DNA of 64,000 nucleotides from Noviherbaspirillum autotrophicum (GCF_000818395.1 NZ_JWJG01000007.1:1-64000); one strand, 5' to 3'. Shown: positions 8,641 to 17,872, numbered from the stretch's first letter. The notes: generated from the letters alone by a model not told the origin. Numbers and translations are program-made.

Positions 8641-9867
8641 ATGCAAACGATATATCGTAAGCAGTGCTTGTCAGATGCCGCACCGAACGTGGGAGTGCTT
8701 GCCCCTGCTTCGCTGCGCAGGAGGCGGATCTTGCTGTTGAGCGTTTCCGCCGGCGCAGGCCATGTGCGTGCAGCCGAATCAATCCGTGCGCATGCCGCGA
8801 TGTATGGGGCTGATATAACGGCGATGCACCTCGATGTGATGAGCGTCGTGCCATCGCTCTTTCGCCGCTTGTACACGGATTTCTATATTTTTCTTGTTCA
8901 GCGGTATCCGGCTATCTGGGGATATCTGTACCGGATAAGCGATAAAGTGCCGTCGGACAGCCCGTGGCAAACCGTGCGACGGGCAATCGAGCGGATGGCG
9001 TCGCGCCGCCTGATGGAAAAAATCGCATTATTTCGGCCGGATGCGATCATTTGCACGCATTTTATGCCCGCAGAGTGGCTGGCGAACCCCGGAGGGAAGC
9101 GACATTTCGGCTCTCCGGTATGGGTACAGGTAACTGATTTCGACTTGCATGCAATGTGGGTGCAACCGAATATGGCGGGCTATTTTGCGGGCAACGAGGA
9201 AGTGGCCTTTCATATGCGCGCACAAGGTATCGCGCCAGACGCCATTCATGTCACTGGTATTCCAGTCATGCCGGCGTTCGGGCAGCATCATAGCCGAACC
9301 GAATGTGCTGCAGAATTTGGACTTGTTCCACAGAAAACGACGCTCTTGCTGATGGGAGGAGGCGCTGGGCTTGGGCGTTTGGATGAGACCGCGGCCGACC
9401 TGCTAGCGCTCGATCCGGATCTTCAACTCATTGTCATGGCCGGAAAAAACGCGGTCGCCTTGTCCGCTCTGCAGCGCCTGGCGGTGCTGCATCCCGGTCG
9501 CATACTGGCACAGGGATTTACCGATCGTGTCGAGCGCTTGATGGCTTGCGCCGACCTGGCGATTACCAAGCCGGGCGGGTTGACTACATCGGAATGCTTG
9601 GCCATGGGGCTGCCAATGATTCTGACGGCCCCGATCCCGGGGCAGGAAGAGTGTAATGCCGATTTTTTGCTGGAGCAGGGCGTCGCCTTCAAGGCGAACG
9701 ACGCTGCATCGCTCGCCTACCGCGTCCGTTATCTGCTGCAGCATCCCGAAAGACTCGCGGAGATGCGCGACAAGGCCAAGGCAATCGCCCGCAGTGCGGC
9801 GGCCGATCATGTACTGGATGTCGTTCTCGGAAAATCAATGCCACGCGATTCACATGCAACGCACTAA
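8641..9867 (+). CDS. MGDG-synthase-type GT28 glycosyltransferase
   Basis: A 408-residue protein of the monogalactosyldiacylglycerol synthase group. The N-terminal half has LLSVSAGAGHVRAAESI (about 31-47), the diacylglycerol-synthase signature, followed by THFMPAEW. The C-terminal half has LLLMGGGAGLGR and ITKPGGLTTSECLAMGLP (about 308-325), the UDP-sugar site. The enzyme transfers a hexose to diacylglycerol to give a phosphorus-free glycolipid. The frame is open to TTG 8626; ATG 8641 is preferred because GGAAG precedes it. It follows the GT4 gene by 11 bp and overlaps the membrane protein gene downstream. Sugar (galactose or glucose) cannot be decided. Confidence 0.87.
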   Translation: MQTIYRKQCLSDAAPNVGVLAPASLRRRRILLLSVSAGAGHVRAAESIRAHAAMYGADITAMHLDVMSVVPSLFRRLYTDFYIFLVQRYPAIWGYLYRISDKVPSDSPWQTVRRAIERMASRRLMEKIALFRPDAIICTHFMPAEWLANPGGKRHFGSPVWVQVTDFDLHAMWVQPNMAGYFAGNEEVAFHMRAQGIAPDAIHVTGIPVMPAFGQHHSRTECAAEFGLVPQKTTLLLMGGGAGLGRLDETAADLLALDPDLQLIVMAGKNAVALSALQRLAVLHPGRILAQGFTDRVERLMACADLAITKPGGLTTSECLAMGLPMILTAPIPGQEECNADFLLEQGVAFKANDAASLAYRVRYLLQHPERLAEMRDKAKAIARSAAADHVLDVVLGKSMPRDSHATH

Positions 9868-10333
9868 TCGTCGCCTGCACCTGGTGCTCACGCTGGCATG
9901 GGTCATTCTTCTCGCCTATTTTTTTGCAAATATCGAAATTCAGATCGAAGGTGCCGCCGGCTGGGCTGCCAACCTGCCGACCTGGCGTATCGAGCAGCAC
10001 TGGTTGCTTGATATCTTCTGGGGCGGCCGTCCTATGACCGGCTATCACGCCTGGGTATTCCCCTTCGTCGCGCTGTTCTTTCATTTCCCACTGTTTTTTA
10101 TGGGACGCTGGTCGTTAAAGGCAGAACTCCGTGTCCTTGCCTGCATCATGCTGTTTTGGATTGTCGAAGACTTCCTTTGGTTCGTGCTCAATCCTGCGTA
10201 TGGATTGTCACGCTTTCATCCGGAGTCGATTGCGTGGCACAAGCATTGGTTTTGGCGGGCACCGATCGATTATTGGATTTACAGCGGTATCATGCTCGTA
10301 ATGCTGTGCCTCTCCTGCAGGAAATTGAAATAG
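9854..10333 (+). CDS. Small inner-membrane protein of the lipid operon
   Basis: A 159-residue protein with about four membrane segments (roughly residues 8-26, 64-84, 90-112, 136-152) and several conserved-looking aromatic/histidine positions (PTWRIEQHW, GYHAWVF, AWHKHWFWRAPIDYW). I do not recognise the family. ATG 9854 overlaps the previous gene by 14 bp, which supports co-expression and this start rather than an upstream one. Its position as last gene of the putative lipid-remodelling operon suggests a role in handling or moving the glycolipid, but nothing in the sequence proves it. A 7-bp stem (10338-10344 with 10361-10367) follows without a T-run. Confidence 0.75.
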   Translation: MQRTNRRLHLVLTLAWVILLAYFFANIEIQIEGAAGWAANLPTWRIEQHWLLDIFWGGRPMTGYHAWVFPFVALFFHFPLFFMGRWSLKAELRVLACIMLFWIVEDFLWFVLNPAYGLSRFHPESIAWHKHWFWRAPIDYWIYSGIMLVMLCLSCRKLK

Positions 10334-10482
10334 GAAGGCGTTCGCCATTGTTCGCCATAACGAACGCTGCAGGGAAATGGGCCTGCCGCATCACGGCGTC
10401 AACCAATGGCCAATGGCTTCTGTGTTCGGTGTTGCAAAGAGCTTCATGACGTCCCGGGGCTATTTCTTCTGCATCGTGGGCA

Positions 10483-10950
10483 TCACTTTCCGACCAAGTC
10501 GGGACCCATGACCGCCCTGATGAAATTGGCATCCGTCTCATCTTTTACCCGCTGCGCGATCCAGCAGATGGCCCCCTTACGCAAGGTCCACTCATCGCGC
10601 TGACCTGTAATCAGCAACGCGGCGATTTGGCCAAGAAACGGCTGATGTCCGACTATTAATACCGGCTCTCGGCTGGTCGGCCAGTGAGCGGCTTCTAATA
10701 CCTCTTCGGCCGTGGAATCCGGCCCGAGGTGAGGCATGATCTTGAATTTGCGTCCCAGCGCTGATGCGGTTTGTACAGTCCGCGTGGTTGGGCTGGTCAG
10801 GACGCGGCAGGTATTGGGTAAAACGCGATCCAGCCATTCGGCCATCTTTGCTGCCTGCTTCTGTCCTTTTGGCGTGAGAGCCCGCGCGGCATCGGGTTGG
10901 TCGATGTCGCCTGCTTCAGCCTCAGCATGACGCCATAAAATGAGTTCCAT
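10483..10950 (-). CDS. sixA: Phosphohistidine phosphatase SixA
   Basis: A 155-residue histidine-phosphatase-superfamily protein of the short SixA type. It has the catalytic RHAEAE motif at residues 7-12 (usually RHGEA), the second arginine region LTSPTTRTVQTA, and the second catalytic His in VLIVGHQPFLGQI. SixA removes phosphate from phosphohistidine, for example in phosphotransferase-type carriers. ATG 10950 is chosen because GGAG lies just upstream; the frame is open further but those residues do not fit the family. It lies 25 bp after ppk on the same strand, the usual Burkholderiales arrangement, so it probably shares the ppk promoter and Pho box. Confidence 0.9.
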   Translation of the reverse strand: MELILWRHAEAEAGDIDQPDAARALTPKGQKQAAKMAEWLDRVLPNTCRVLTSPTTRTVQTASALGRKFKIMPHLGPDSTAEEVLEAAHWPTSREPVLIVGHQPFLGQIAALLITGQRDEWTLRKGAICWIAQRVKDETDANFIRAVMGPDLVGK

Positions 10951-10975
10951 CGCATCTCCTTTCTCGCCATACGCT

Positions 10976-13063
10976 TTAGGCGCCGAGTGTCTGCGCGAGG
11001 TATTGCTGCGCGCAGAAAGCACGTTGCTTGCCGATGGGCTTGCGCTTGCGGTAGCTTCCGTCGGATACCAATTCCCAGGAGTTGGTGTTGTCCTTCAAGT
11101 AGGGATTCAAGCCTTGGGCGATTACTTGCCGTTTCAGTTTCGGATCCAATACCGGAAATGCCACTTCAACGCGTCGGAAGAGGTTGCGGTTCATCCAATC
11201 GGCACTGGCAAGATAGACGTCATTCTTTCGATCGTTACGGAAAAAATAGATGCGGCTATGTTCCAGAAACCGGCCGACAATCGAACGTACGCGTATGTTT
11301 TCCGATAGATGCGGCACTCCGGGGCGGAGTGCACATGCGCCGCGTACGATCAAGTCGATTTTGACGCCGTCGGCAGAGGCTGCATAAAGCGCTCGGATCA
11401 CTGACTCGTCCAGCAGCGCATTCATCTTGGCAATAATGCGGGCAGGGCGACCTTCGCGCGCAATTGCCGCTTCATTTCGAATGGCGCGGATGATTTCCTT
11501 TTGCAAGTCAAATGGCGCCAGCCAAAGGTAGTTCAGTTTTTTCGGCTTGGTAAGGCTGGTCAAGTGGATGAAGACTTCATTGACTTCCGCCGTCAGCGCC
11601 GGATGTGCAGTCAGCAAGCCAAAATCCGTATAAAACTTGGTCGTCGTCGGATGGTAGTTGCCGGTGCCAAGGTGCGCATAGTGACGCAATTCGCTGGCTT
11701 CGCGGCGCAAAACTAGTGCGAGTTTGGCATGCGTTTTCAGCCCTACCACCCCATAAACCACCTGGGCACCGACGCGCTCGAGCCGCTCGGCCCAGTTGAT
11801 ATTTGCCTCTTCATCGAAGCGCGCCATCAACTCCACAATTACGGTCACTTCCTTGCCACGCTGCGCCGCGATGATGAGTGACTCCATCAGCGAGGAATTC
11901 ATGCCGGTACGATAGATGGTCTGCTTGATTGCGACGACATTCGGGTCGAGCGCGGCGCAACGGATAAATTCGACAATCGGCTGAAACGACTGGAACGGAT
12001 GATGCAGCAACACGTCGCGCTTGCGCAGCAATGCAAACATGTCACCGTCAACCAGCGTCTGCGGCAGCCCGGGCTGGAAAGCGGGGAAATGCAGTATCGG
12101 CTGCTGGACGCTATTGATCAATTCCAACAGGCGGACCATATTAACAGGACCGTCTACGGCGTATAACCGGCTCTTGTCGATGGAGAATTGTTCGAGCAGG
12201 AAGGAAGCCAAATGCGGAGGACAATTCCGTGCGACCTCGAGGCGGACAGCAAAACCGAATTGACGACTTTGCAGCTCACTCTGCAATGCCTGTCGCAAGT
12301 TCTTGACCTCTTCCTCGTCGACCCACAGGTCGCTGTTGCGCGTCACACGGAACTGGGAATAGGCAACGACTTCGCGCCCGGTAAATAGATCTGCAATATG
12401 TGCATGAATGACGGACGACAGGAGGCAAAATACAACACCGTTCGTTGATAGATGGTCAGGCAGGCGAATTACCCGCGGCAATACTCGTGGAGCCTTTAAG
12501 ATGGCAATGCCTGTGCCACGGCCGAAAGCATCTTTTCCAGATAACTCGACAATAAAGTTAAGACTCTTGTTAACGACTTGCGGAAAGGGGTGTGCCGGAT
12601 CGAGGGCAATTGGTGTTAGCAGGGGGCGTACTTCGCGATCAAAGTACTCTTTTACCCAGGCGCGTTGCGCATCATTTCTCTCGTGATGCCGTAATAAATG
12701 CACTCCCTTTTCAGACAACTGCGGCAGGATATCCCGATTGAGCAACTCGTATTGGCGTTCGACGAGTTGGTGGCATTCGATGCTCGTTCTCTCCAGTGCG
12801 GCAGTCAACGCCGGGGGCTCGGACTTTCTACCCTCCATGCGATCATGGGCCAACAGACTGGCGATACGAACCTCAAAGAACTCGTCCAGATTGCTACTGA
12901 CAATACACAGATAGCGCAGGCGTTCGAGCAGAGGAAGAGTCGCATCCTCTGCTTGCGCTAAAACCCTGCGGTTAAACGCCAGTTGCGAAAGCTCCCGGTT
13001 TAAATATATGTTGGTAGACGGTAGAGTCAGCACTGGTGCTACTGCTTTTATTTTTGCGCTCAT
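10976..13063 (-). CDS. ppk: Polyphosphate kinase 1
   Basis: Ppk1 polymerises the gamma-phosphate of ATP into inorganic polyphosphate and can run in reverse. The 695-residue protein starts its N-terminal domain with YLNRELSQLAFNRRV and FFEVR. The two key histidines are visible: His445 in LKTHAKLAL, the residue phosphorylated during catalysis, and His602 in GRFLEHSRIYFF. ATG 13063 (MSAKIKAV) is preferred over a GTG at 13132 because family members begin near here, although no strong ribosome site is visible. The Pho box at 13106-13123 lies 43 bp upstream, leaving room for a -10 element. It is followed by sixA. Confidence 0.95.
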   Translation of the reverse strand: MSAKIKAVAPVLTLPSTNIYLNRELSQLAFNRRVLAQAEDATLPLLERLRYLCIVSSNLDEFFEVRIASLLAHDRMEGRKSEPPALTAALERTSIECHQLVERQYELLNRDILPQLSEKGVHLLRHHERNDAQRAWVKEYFDREVRPLLTPIALDPAHPFPQVVNKSLNFIVELSGKDAFGRGTGIAILKAPRVLPRVIRLPDHLSTNGVVFCLLSSVIHAHIADLFTGREVVAYSQFRVTRNSDLWVDEEEVKNLRQALQSELQSRQFGFAVRLEVARNCPPHLASFLLEQFSIDKSRLYAVDGPVNMVRLLELINSVQQPILHFPAFQPGLPQTLVDGDMFALLRKRDVLLHHPFQSFQPIVEFIRCAALDPNVVAIKQTIYRTGMNSSLMESLIIAAQRGKEVTVIVELMARFDEEANINWAERLERVGAQVVYGVVGLKTHAKLALVLRREASELRHYAHLGTGNYHPTTTKFYTDFGLLTAHPALTAEVNEVFIHLTSLTKPKKLNYLWLAPFDLQKEIIRAIRNEAAIAREGRPARIIAKMNALLDESVIRALYAASADGVKIDLIVRGACALRPGVPHLSENIRVRSIVGRFLEHSRIYFFRNDRKNDVYLASADWMNRNLFRRVEVAFPVLDPKLKRQVIAQGLNPYLKDNTNSWELVSDGSYRKRKPIGKQRAFCAQQYLAQTLGA

Positions 13064-13105
13064 AGAAGGAATGATCCCTAGGGCCCTACAGTTTAGGATG
13101 CATAT

Positions 13106-13123
13106 ATGACAATTCAATGACAA
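13106..13123 (-). promoter_or_regulatory. Pho box and promoter of ppk
   Basis: On the minus strand two copies of TTGTCAT are separated by TGAA, an 11-bp period. Each matches the PhoB half-site CTGTCAT at 6/7. Ten bases downstream comes TAAACT, a 4/6 match to a -10 box, the usual distance from a Pho box. The ATG of ppk follows at 13063. This arrangement fits PhoB acting as a class II activator of ppk-sixA. Confidence 0.7.
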
Positions 13124-13329
13124 GCCAAACACGTGTTCGTGTTTTTGTCATATTCCTCCTGCTTAAGCCTGGATAGGCTCCATCACATTGCCGCGCCGAA
13201 GCAGCGGCAATCTGTCCGCTTTACACGTGATTGATGACTATTTGCGCTGCTACGGAGATGGCAATAATGTAGTCCTCCGGAAATATTTCAAAAGTAAAAT
13301 CGACTGCATTTCTGCTTCTCCCTAGGGCG

Positions 13330-15693
13330 ATGATTTTGTATCAGCCGTTCAAGTTCAGTACCTTAAAATCAATTGCGCAAGAGGGGCGCTGGCTTGTCGT
13401 CGGCACTATCCTCCTCGCCGTACTTTGTCTTGCAATCATATGGCTGATCACCATTTCTTTAGTGCTGGGCGAAAGGCGGCAAGCGGTAGAGCAATCGATT
13501 CTGGCGAGCCAAAATATCTCTTCTATTGTCGCCGCCGACATCGACGAGGTCTTTGGACGTGCGCTTCTGTACGCACAGTTAAGCAGCAGTGCACTGAAAC
13601 CGAATGGCGACACGCCATCGATTCCTGCACCCCTTACCTTTGGGGACTCCGCGTATTTGCGGCTTGCGGTTTTCGGTTCGAACGCCGAGCTGAAGTACGT
13701 ATCATCACGTGGCGAGATAGAGCCTGAAATGCGGGAGCTAGTCCGTGTCGTCCTGCAGGACAGCAGCGCGCTCCACAGGCAACGTCGTCCTTTCATCGGG
13801 CGGCCAGCGGCAAATTGGACCATTCCCGTCGCGGTACCAATTGTCTCCGGCGACGAGCCAATCGGTGTATTCGCCGCAAATATCGATCTTGGCTATCTTC
13901 TACGCTTATATAAAGAGTCGACCAGTAGTAAAGATACCGCATTGGAAGTGCTGGATTTTCATGGGCAGCAGCTGTTTGAAATACGCGGTGGAATGGTGTC
14001 AGATAGCGACCATGATGCCCTGTCGAGTTACAGCGGCGTCATTGGCCGCGGCAAGAAATTGGGACGCATCGAAGTAGCATCGCAGGCAAATAATATTACC
14101 CGCATTGGGAGCTACCACATATTGGATCGGTTTCCGATCGCAGTTGCCATTACACGAGACAGTGTTGCCGTGGAGGGGGAGTTGACGGAGCGTCACCGAA
14201 GCTACCTTTGGCGAGGCATACTTATGTCGGTCGTAACCATTCTGCTTTCAGCGGGCCTGACAGTTTTGGCTCAACGCCAGCGCAGGCTGTATCAGGAACT
14301 CACAGAGTCGGAAGTGCAAAAGCAGGCGCTCATCGAACAGCTTGAGCAGGAAAAGGCACGAGCCTTCCAGCTTGCGTCGCATGATTTTTTGACAGGCCTT
14401 CCGAATCGCATGATGTTTTATGAGCTTGCGACAGTTGAGCTGGCGCGCGCGCGGAGAAGCCGAAATTTATATGCGGTCTACTTCCTGGATTTGGATAAAT
14501 TCAAGGCAATTAACGATACGCTTGGGCATGCCGTCGGTGATCTTCTTCTCAAGGCAGTGGCAGAACGCCTGCGTGGCGCATTGCGCGAGTACGATTTGGT
14601 GGCCCGATTTGGTGGAGATGAATTCATCATCCTCGTTTCTGAATTGAACTCGGAGGAGCGGGCGAGCAAGATTGCGGAAAAGCTGGTTGATTGCCTGTCG
14701 GCGCCATATCTTGAGATGAATGGACATAGTGTTGATACGACACCCAGTATCGGCATTGCCCTCTGCCCAAGGGATGGACAGGACATCGATACCCTGATTT
14801 TGAATGCCGATGCGGCAATGTACAGTGCGAAGCGGAGTGGTCGAGGAAAATATCGCTTCTATGACGATTCACTTAATACGTCCTCCGCACGTTCCCTGGA
14901 ACTACTCACGCGTTTCCGACGTGCGATCAGGGACAACGAGTTCTGTCTTCATTATCAAATGCGCATTTCCCTTAAGGATCTTCGCCCCGTCGGCATGGAG
15001 GCATTACTGCGCTGGCAGCATCCCAAACATGGCCTGATTTTTCCTGGCGATTTTATCGGCATTGCAGAAGAGCATAATTACATTACGCCGTTGGGGCATT
15101 GGATCGTCACGGCAGTGTGCACACAGCTTGCGCAGTGGCGTGACGCCGGAAATCCTCTCTTACCAGTTGCCATCAATATATCCGCCAGGCAGTTGTCTGA
15201 TGACAGCCTGGTGGACGTCATCTTGAGCAATATCCGGGAAAAAAATATCCCGGTAGAGCTAATTGAGATAGAAGTGACCGAAAGCTGTTTTCTGGAGTGC
15301 CCGGAGACGGCGCAACGCGTATTGGAAAAGCTTCAGCAAGCAGGCATTCAAATTTCTCTGGACGATTATGGCACGGGTTTTTCCGGCCTCAGCCATTTGA
15401 AGCAGTTGCCGATCAGTGCGGTGAAAATTGATCGGTCCTTTATTCGCGACATCCGTAACGATACGAGCGATGCGATGATCGTCTCCTCAACGATCGCCCT
15501 GTCCCACAATCTCGGCTTGAAAGTCGTCGCTGAAGGTGTTGAGACAAAAGAGCAAGTCGTGCATTTAAAAACGGCCGGTTGTGACGAAGTACAGGGATTC
15601 TATTTTCATCGGCCCGCTCCGGCGTCAGATGTTGCTGTGAGCTTGCAAAATTTCGGCCGTCTTCCTGTAGAGAGTATGCGTGCTTATGCATAA
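13330..15693 (+). CDS. Membrane GGDEF-EAL c-di-GMP enzyme
   Basis: The 787-residue protein has an N-terminal membrane helix (about 18-46), a periplasmic sensor region (about 47-285), a second helix (about 294-312) and a coiled linker. The GGDEF domain follows with FGGDEF at residues 427-432 (active-site form), and the EAL domain with MEALLRW near 556-562, NISARQL, DDYGTGFS, VKIDRSFI and EGVETKEQ, so all metal and catalytic motifs are kept. It may make or degrade cyclic di-GMP. It is transcribed divergently from ppk. Its last 14 bp overlap a PhnD-like binding protein, which suggests that the periplasmic protein feeds a ligand signal to this enzyme. Confidence 0.93.
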   Translation: MILYQPFKFSTLKSIAQEGRWLVVGTILLAVLCLAIIWLITISLVLGERRQAVEQSILASQNISSIVAADIDEVFGRALLYAQLSSSALKPNGDTPSIPAPLTFGDSAYLRLAVFGSNAELKYVSSRGEIEPEMRELVRVVLQDSSALHRQRRPFIGRPAANWTIPVAVPIVSGDEPIGVFAANIDLGYLLRLYKESTSSKDTALEVLDFHGQQLFEIRGGMVSDSDHDALSSYSGVIGRGKKLGRIEVASQANNITRIGSYHILDRFPIAVAITRDSVAVEGELTERHRSYLWRGILMSVVTILLSAGLTVLAQRQRRLYQELTESEVQKQALIEQLEQEKARAFQLASHDFLTGLPNRMMFYELATVELARARRSRNLYAVYFLDLDKFKAINDTLGHAVGDLLLKAVAERLRGALREYDLVARFGGDEFIILVSELNSEERASKIAEKLVDCLSAPYLEMNGHSVDTTPSIGIALCPRDGQDIDTLILNADAAMYSAKRSGRGKYRFYDDSLNTSSARSLELLTRFRRAIRDNEFCLHYQMRISLKDLRPVGMEALLRWQHPKHGLIFPGDFIGIAEEHNYITPLGHWIVTAVCTQLAQWRDAGNPLLPVAINISARQLSDDSLVDVILSNIREKNIPVELIEIEVTESCFLECPETAQRVLEKLQQAGIQISLDDYGTGFSGLSHLKQLPISAVKIDRSFIRDIRNDTSDAMIVSSTIALSHNLGLKVVAEGVETKEQVVHLKTAGCDEVQGFYFHRPAPASDVAVSLQNFGRLPVESMRAYA

Positions 15694-16607
15694 GCCGTTG
15701 GTAAGGTTCCTTTTCTCTTTTTTCATGCCGCTAGTGCTGATGGGCGTGGTGGGTTCTAGCGCCTCTGGCTGTGAAAGGCCAAAGCGTCTCGTTTATTCCA
15801 TGGTGCCTGAAGGTAGCGTCGAACAGGACCTTACGCGATTCCGGCCGCTGTTGACGGAATTAAGTGAATCTCTTGGTGTGCCGGTGGATGTTGTGACGCC
15901 AGCTTCATACGGCGCAGTGATTGAAGCGCTCACCAGTGGCGCGGTCCATGTCGCACGGCTTGGCCCGGCAGCGTATATTGCCGTAAAGGGAAGAAACTCA
16001 AAAATCACACCTTTCGCCACTTTCTCTCAACAGGCAAGTACATTTCAGGAAGAGGGCGCATTCTATTATTCGATGCTGGTTGTACTGGCCAAGAAGCCTT
16101 TCCGGACGTATGACGACTTGAGGGGAAAGCGCCTGGCACTAGTGGACCCTGAAAGCACTTCCGGGAATAAAATACCACGACTGTATTTCGGCCGCGTTCT
16201 ACAAGGGCCATTGCACACCCATTTTGCAAGCATTTCATATGCTGGAAGTCATCAACTTGCGGCGGAAGCGCTACTAGACGGTCGGGTAGACGCTGCCTTC
16301 ATATCCAGCTTGCACCTTTTACTTGGTTAATAACGGAACAGCAAGAAAAGGCGATTTTCGCGTGCTGTGGCGTTCGGCCCCCGTACCGATGGATCCATTT
16401 GTCTACCGCGGTGAATTATGTCAGGACGTGAAGGAAAAAATTCGTGCCACCTTCTTTCGCCAAAGTGAGCCAAGTAAAACCGTTCTCGGCGACATGCATG
16501 GCATTCGCTTTCTACCCATTGACGATAGCGATTACGACGTTATCAGGAACTTGAACATAAAGGTTTCACGCATTCCCCTGCCTGGGCGCCAGCCGGGAGG
16601 GGGGTAG
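15680..16607 (+). pseudogene. PhnD-like periplasmic binding protein, frameshifted
   Basis: Residues 1-30 form a signal peptide, followed by RLVYSMVPEGSVEQDLTRF and GPAAYIAVKGRN, the pattern of PhnD-type phosphate/phosphite/phosphonate binding proteins. The first frame stops at 16330 after FISSLHLLLG. The match continues in another frame as LVNNGTARKGDFRVLWRSAPVPMDPFVYRG. Removing one T from the T4 run at about 16317-16320 joins the frames cleanly as SLHLYLVNNG, so a single-base insertion or a sequencing error explains the break. The C-terminus runs into IS605 sequence after DYDVIRNL. It overlaps the GGDEF-EAL gene by 14 bp (ATG 15680 or 15686). Confidence 0.8.
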
Positions 16608-17032
16608 CGGGACCGCGGGCGTTCCACCTGACTCTGGCTGGCGACGTACTGTTTCACCCCCTCCAGAGAAGCGCCGCCGACGCTGCCCACATAATAGGCC
16701 CGGTGCCAGAAATACGGCTTCCCGTAGCACTGCGCGAGATGCTGCGGAAACCGGTTGCGCGCGCCTGGCGGTAGCCGTCTTCAGGTTGTTCATCAACGTC
16801 GAGATATTGAGCGCCGGGTGAATGCTCACCAGCAAATGGACATGATCCTCTCCGGCGCCAAATTCGAGCAGCGCCATTCCAGGAGAATCTCCTCGAACGT
16901 ACCGCGCAGGGAGTCCTGCGTCTCGGGATGCAGGATCTTGCGCCGGTATTTCGTGACGAACACGATAGGTAGCTGAAGCGCAAATACGGCATGCGACGCC
17001 GATGTGATGGCTTGAGGTTCCATGCGGCCCAA
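16600..17032 (-). pseudogene. tnpA: IS200/IS605 tnpA remnant
   Basis: TnpA is the Y1/HUH single-strand transposase of IS200/IS605 elements. Pieces occur in three frames: SHAVFALQLPIVFVTKYRRK near the start, then EDHVHLLVSIHPALNISTLM with the HUH-like HVHLL, then PYFWHRAYYVGSVGG and EGVKQYVASQ. At least two frameshifts (about 16900 and 16750) separate them, so no working protein can be made. The catalytic Tyr region appears to lie in the last piece. Confidence 0.85.
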
Positions 17033-17046
17033 GATCGCATCGCTGC

Positions 17047-17844
17047 ATGCAAACCGGAAAACGCCTGCGCTGCTATCCCGCCCCCGCGCTGCAAGACACT
17101 CTCTGGCAGTGGATCGGCGCGCAGGAATTCATCGACACCGCCCACAGTGGCGAGGACCGGTACTTCCGCACGTTCGCGCGCAAGTGCCTGGCGCTGGCGG
17201 GACAGCATCCTCCGGTTGATCAGGTCTACTGCCACTTCCACGCGAACGCAATTGACTGGATCCGTAGCATGCCCAGCCAGATCCTGCGCAATGGCGCAGC
17301 AACGTGGTACCAGGCCTATCAGCGCTTCTTCAAAAAGCTGGCGGGCCGCCCAGGGTTCAAGCAACGCCATGGCAGGCGGGCGGTGTCGATCACCCGTGAA
17401 CTGTTCCGCCTGCCAGCGGTGGGCAAGGGCGAGGTGCCCGCCGGCGACTATGCGCTCGAGATCGGCACGCAGAAACACCCGGTCGGCACCATCCCGTTTC
17501 ACGTGCACGTGCCATTCCAGCCGCCGAACAGCGTTCATCTTTCCATTGAGCACGGCCGCTGGCATCTGTCTTTCTCGTACGACGATGGCGCCATCGAGCC
17601 AAAGGACGACCACACGGCAGCCTGGTTGCGCCAGCACAGCTGGCGTCACCACGAAGCAGCAACAGAAGAAAGAGGTAGGGGCGGGATGCTCCGAACCGGC
17701 GGACCTCGGTTCGCCCACGCTCGTGGAGACGCGCGTCAGACGCACGCGAAAGCAGTCTGGTTCGCGTGTGCTGCAGTCTGTGAAACGAGAAACCGCCTAC
17801 GACAACGCGAAGCGTTCAGAGGCGGGTATATTCATGGCGTGTAG
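17047..17844 (+). pseudogene. tnpB: IS605-type tnpB remnant lacking RuvC core
   Basis: TnpB is an RNA-guided nuclease relative of Cas12. This frame keeps the N-terminal part (RLRCYPAPALQDTLWQW, TWYQAYQRFFKKLAGRPGFKQR) and the beta-domain up to HLSFSYDDGAIEP. It then jumps to the C-terminal tail, visible in a neighbouring frame as SPTLVETRVRR and SGSRVLQSVKRETAYDN. The RuvC motifs and zinc ribbon between them are absent, so an internal deletion has removed the nuclease core. About 265 codons remain of roughly 400. Confidence 0.8.
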
Positions 17845-17872
17845 ATAGTCTTCTTCTAGAGCGGTTTTCAAA

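Larger units (their letters stand above)
16600..17857. mobile_element. Decayed IS605-type element (tnpA and tnpB divergent)
   Basis: A minus-strand IS200-type tnpA remnant and a plus-strand tnpB remnant are arranged head to head, as in IS605. Both are broken. The right end (about 17680-17850) holds small hairpins, for example CACGCGAA at 17743-17750 pairing with TTCGCGTG at 17761-17768, as expected for the structured right end that also encodes the TnpB guide-RNA scaffold. Exact ends were not resolved. The left side interrupts the PhnD-like gene; the right side abuts an IS630 element. Confidence 0.75.

Noticed and set aside
10338-10367. 7-bp stem after the lipid operon as terminator
   Set aside because: The loop is 16 nt and no T-run follows; kept only as a note.
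13086-13151. 21-codon leader-type ORF before ppk with AGGAGG
   Set aside because: The spacing to ATG is only 3 bp and the frame overlaps the Pho box and -10 region, so it would not be on the ppk transcript.
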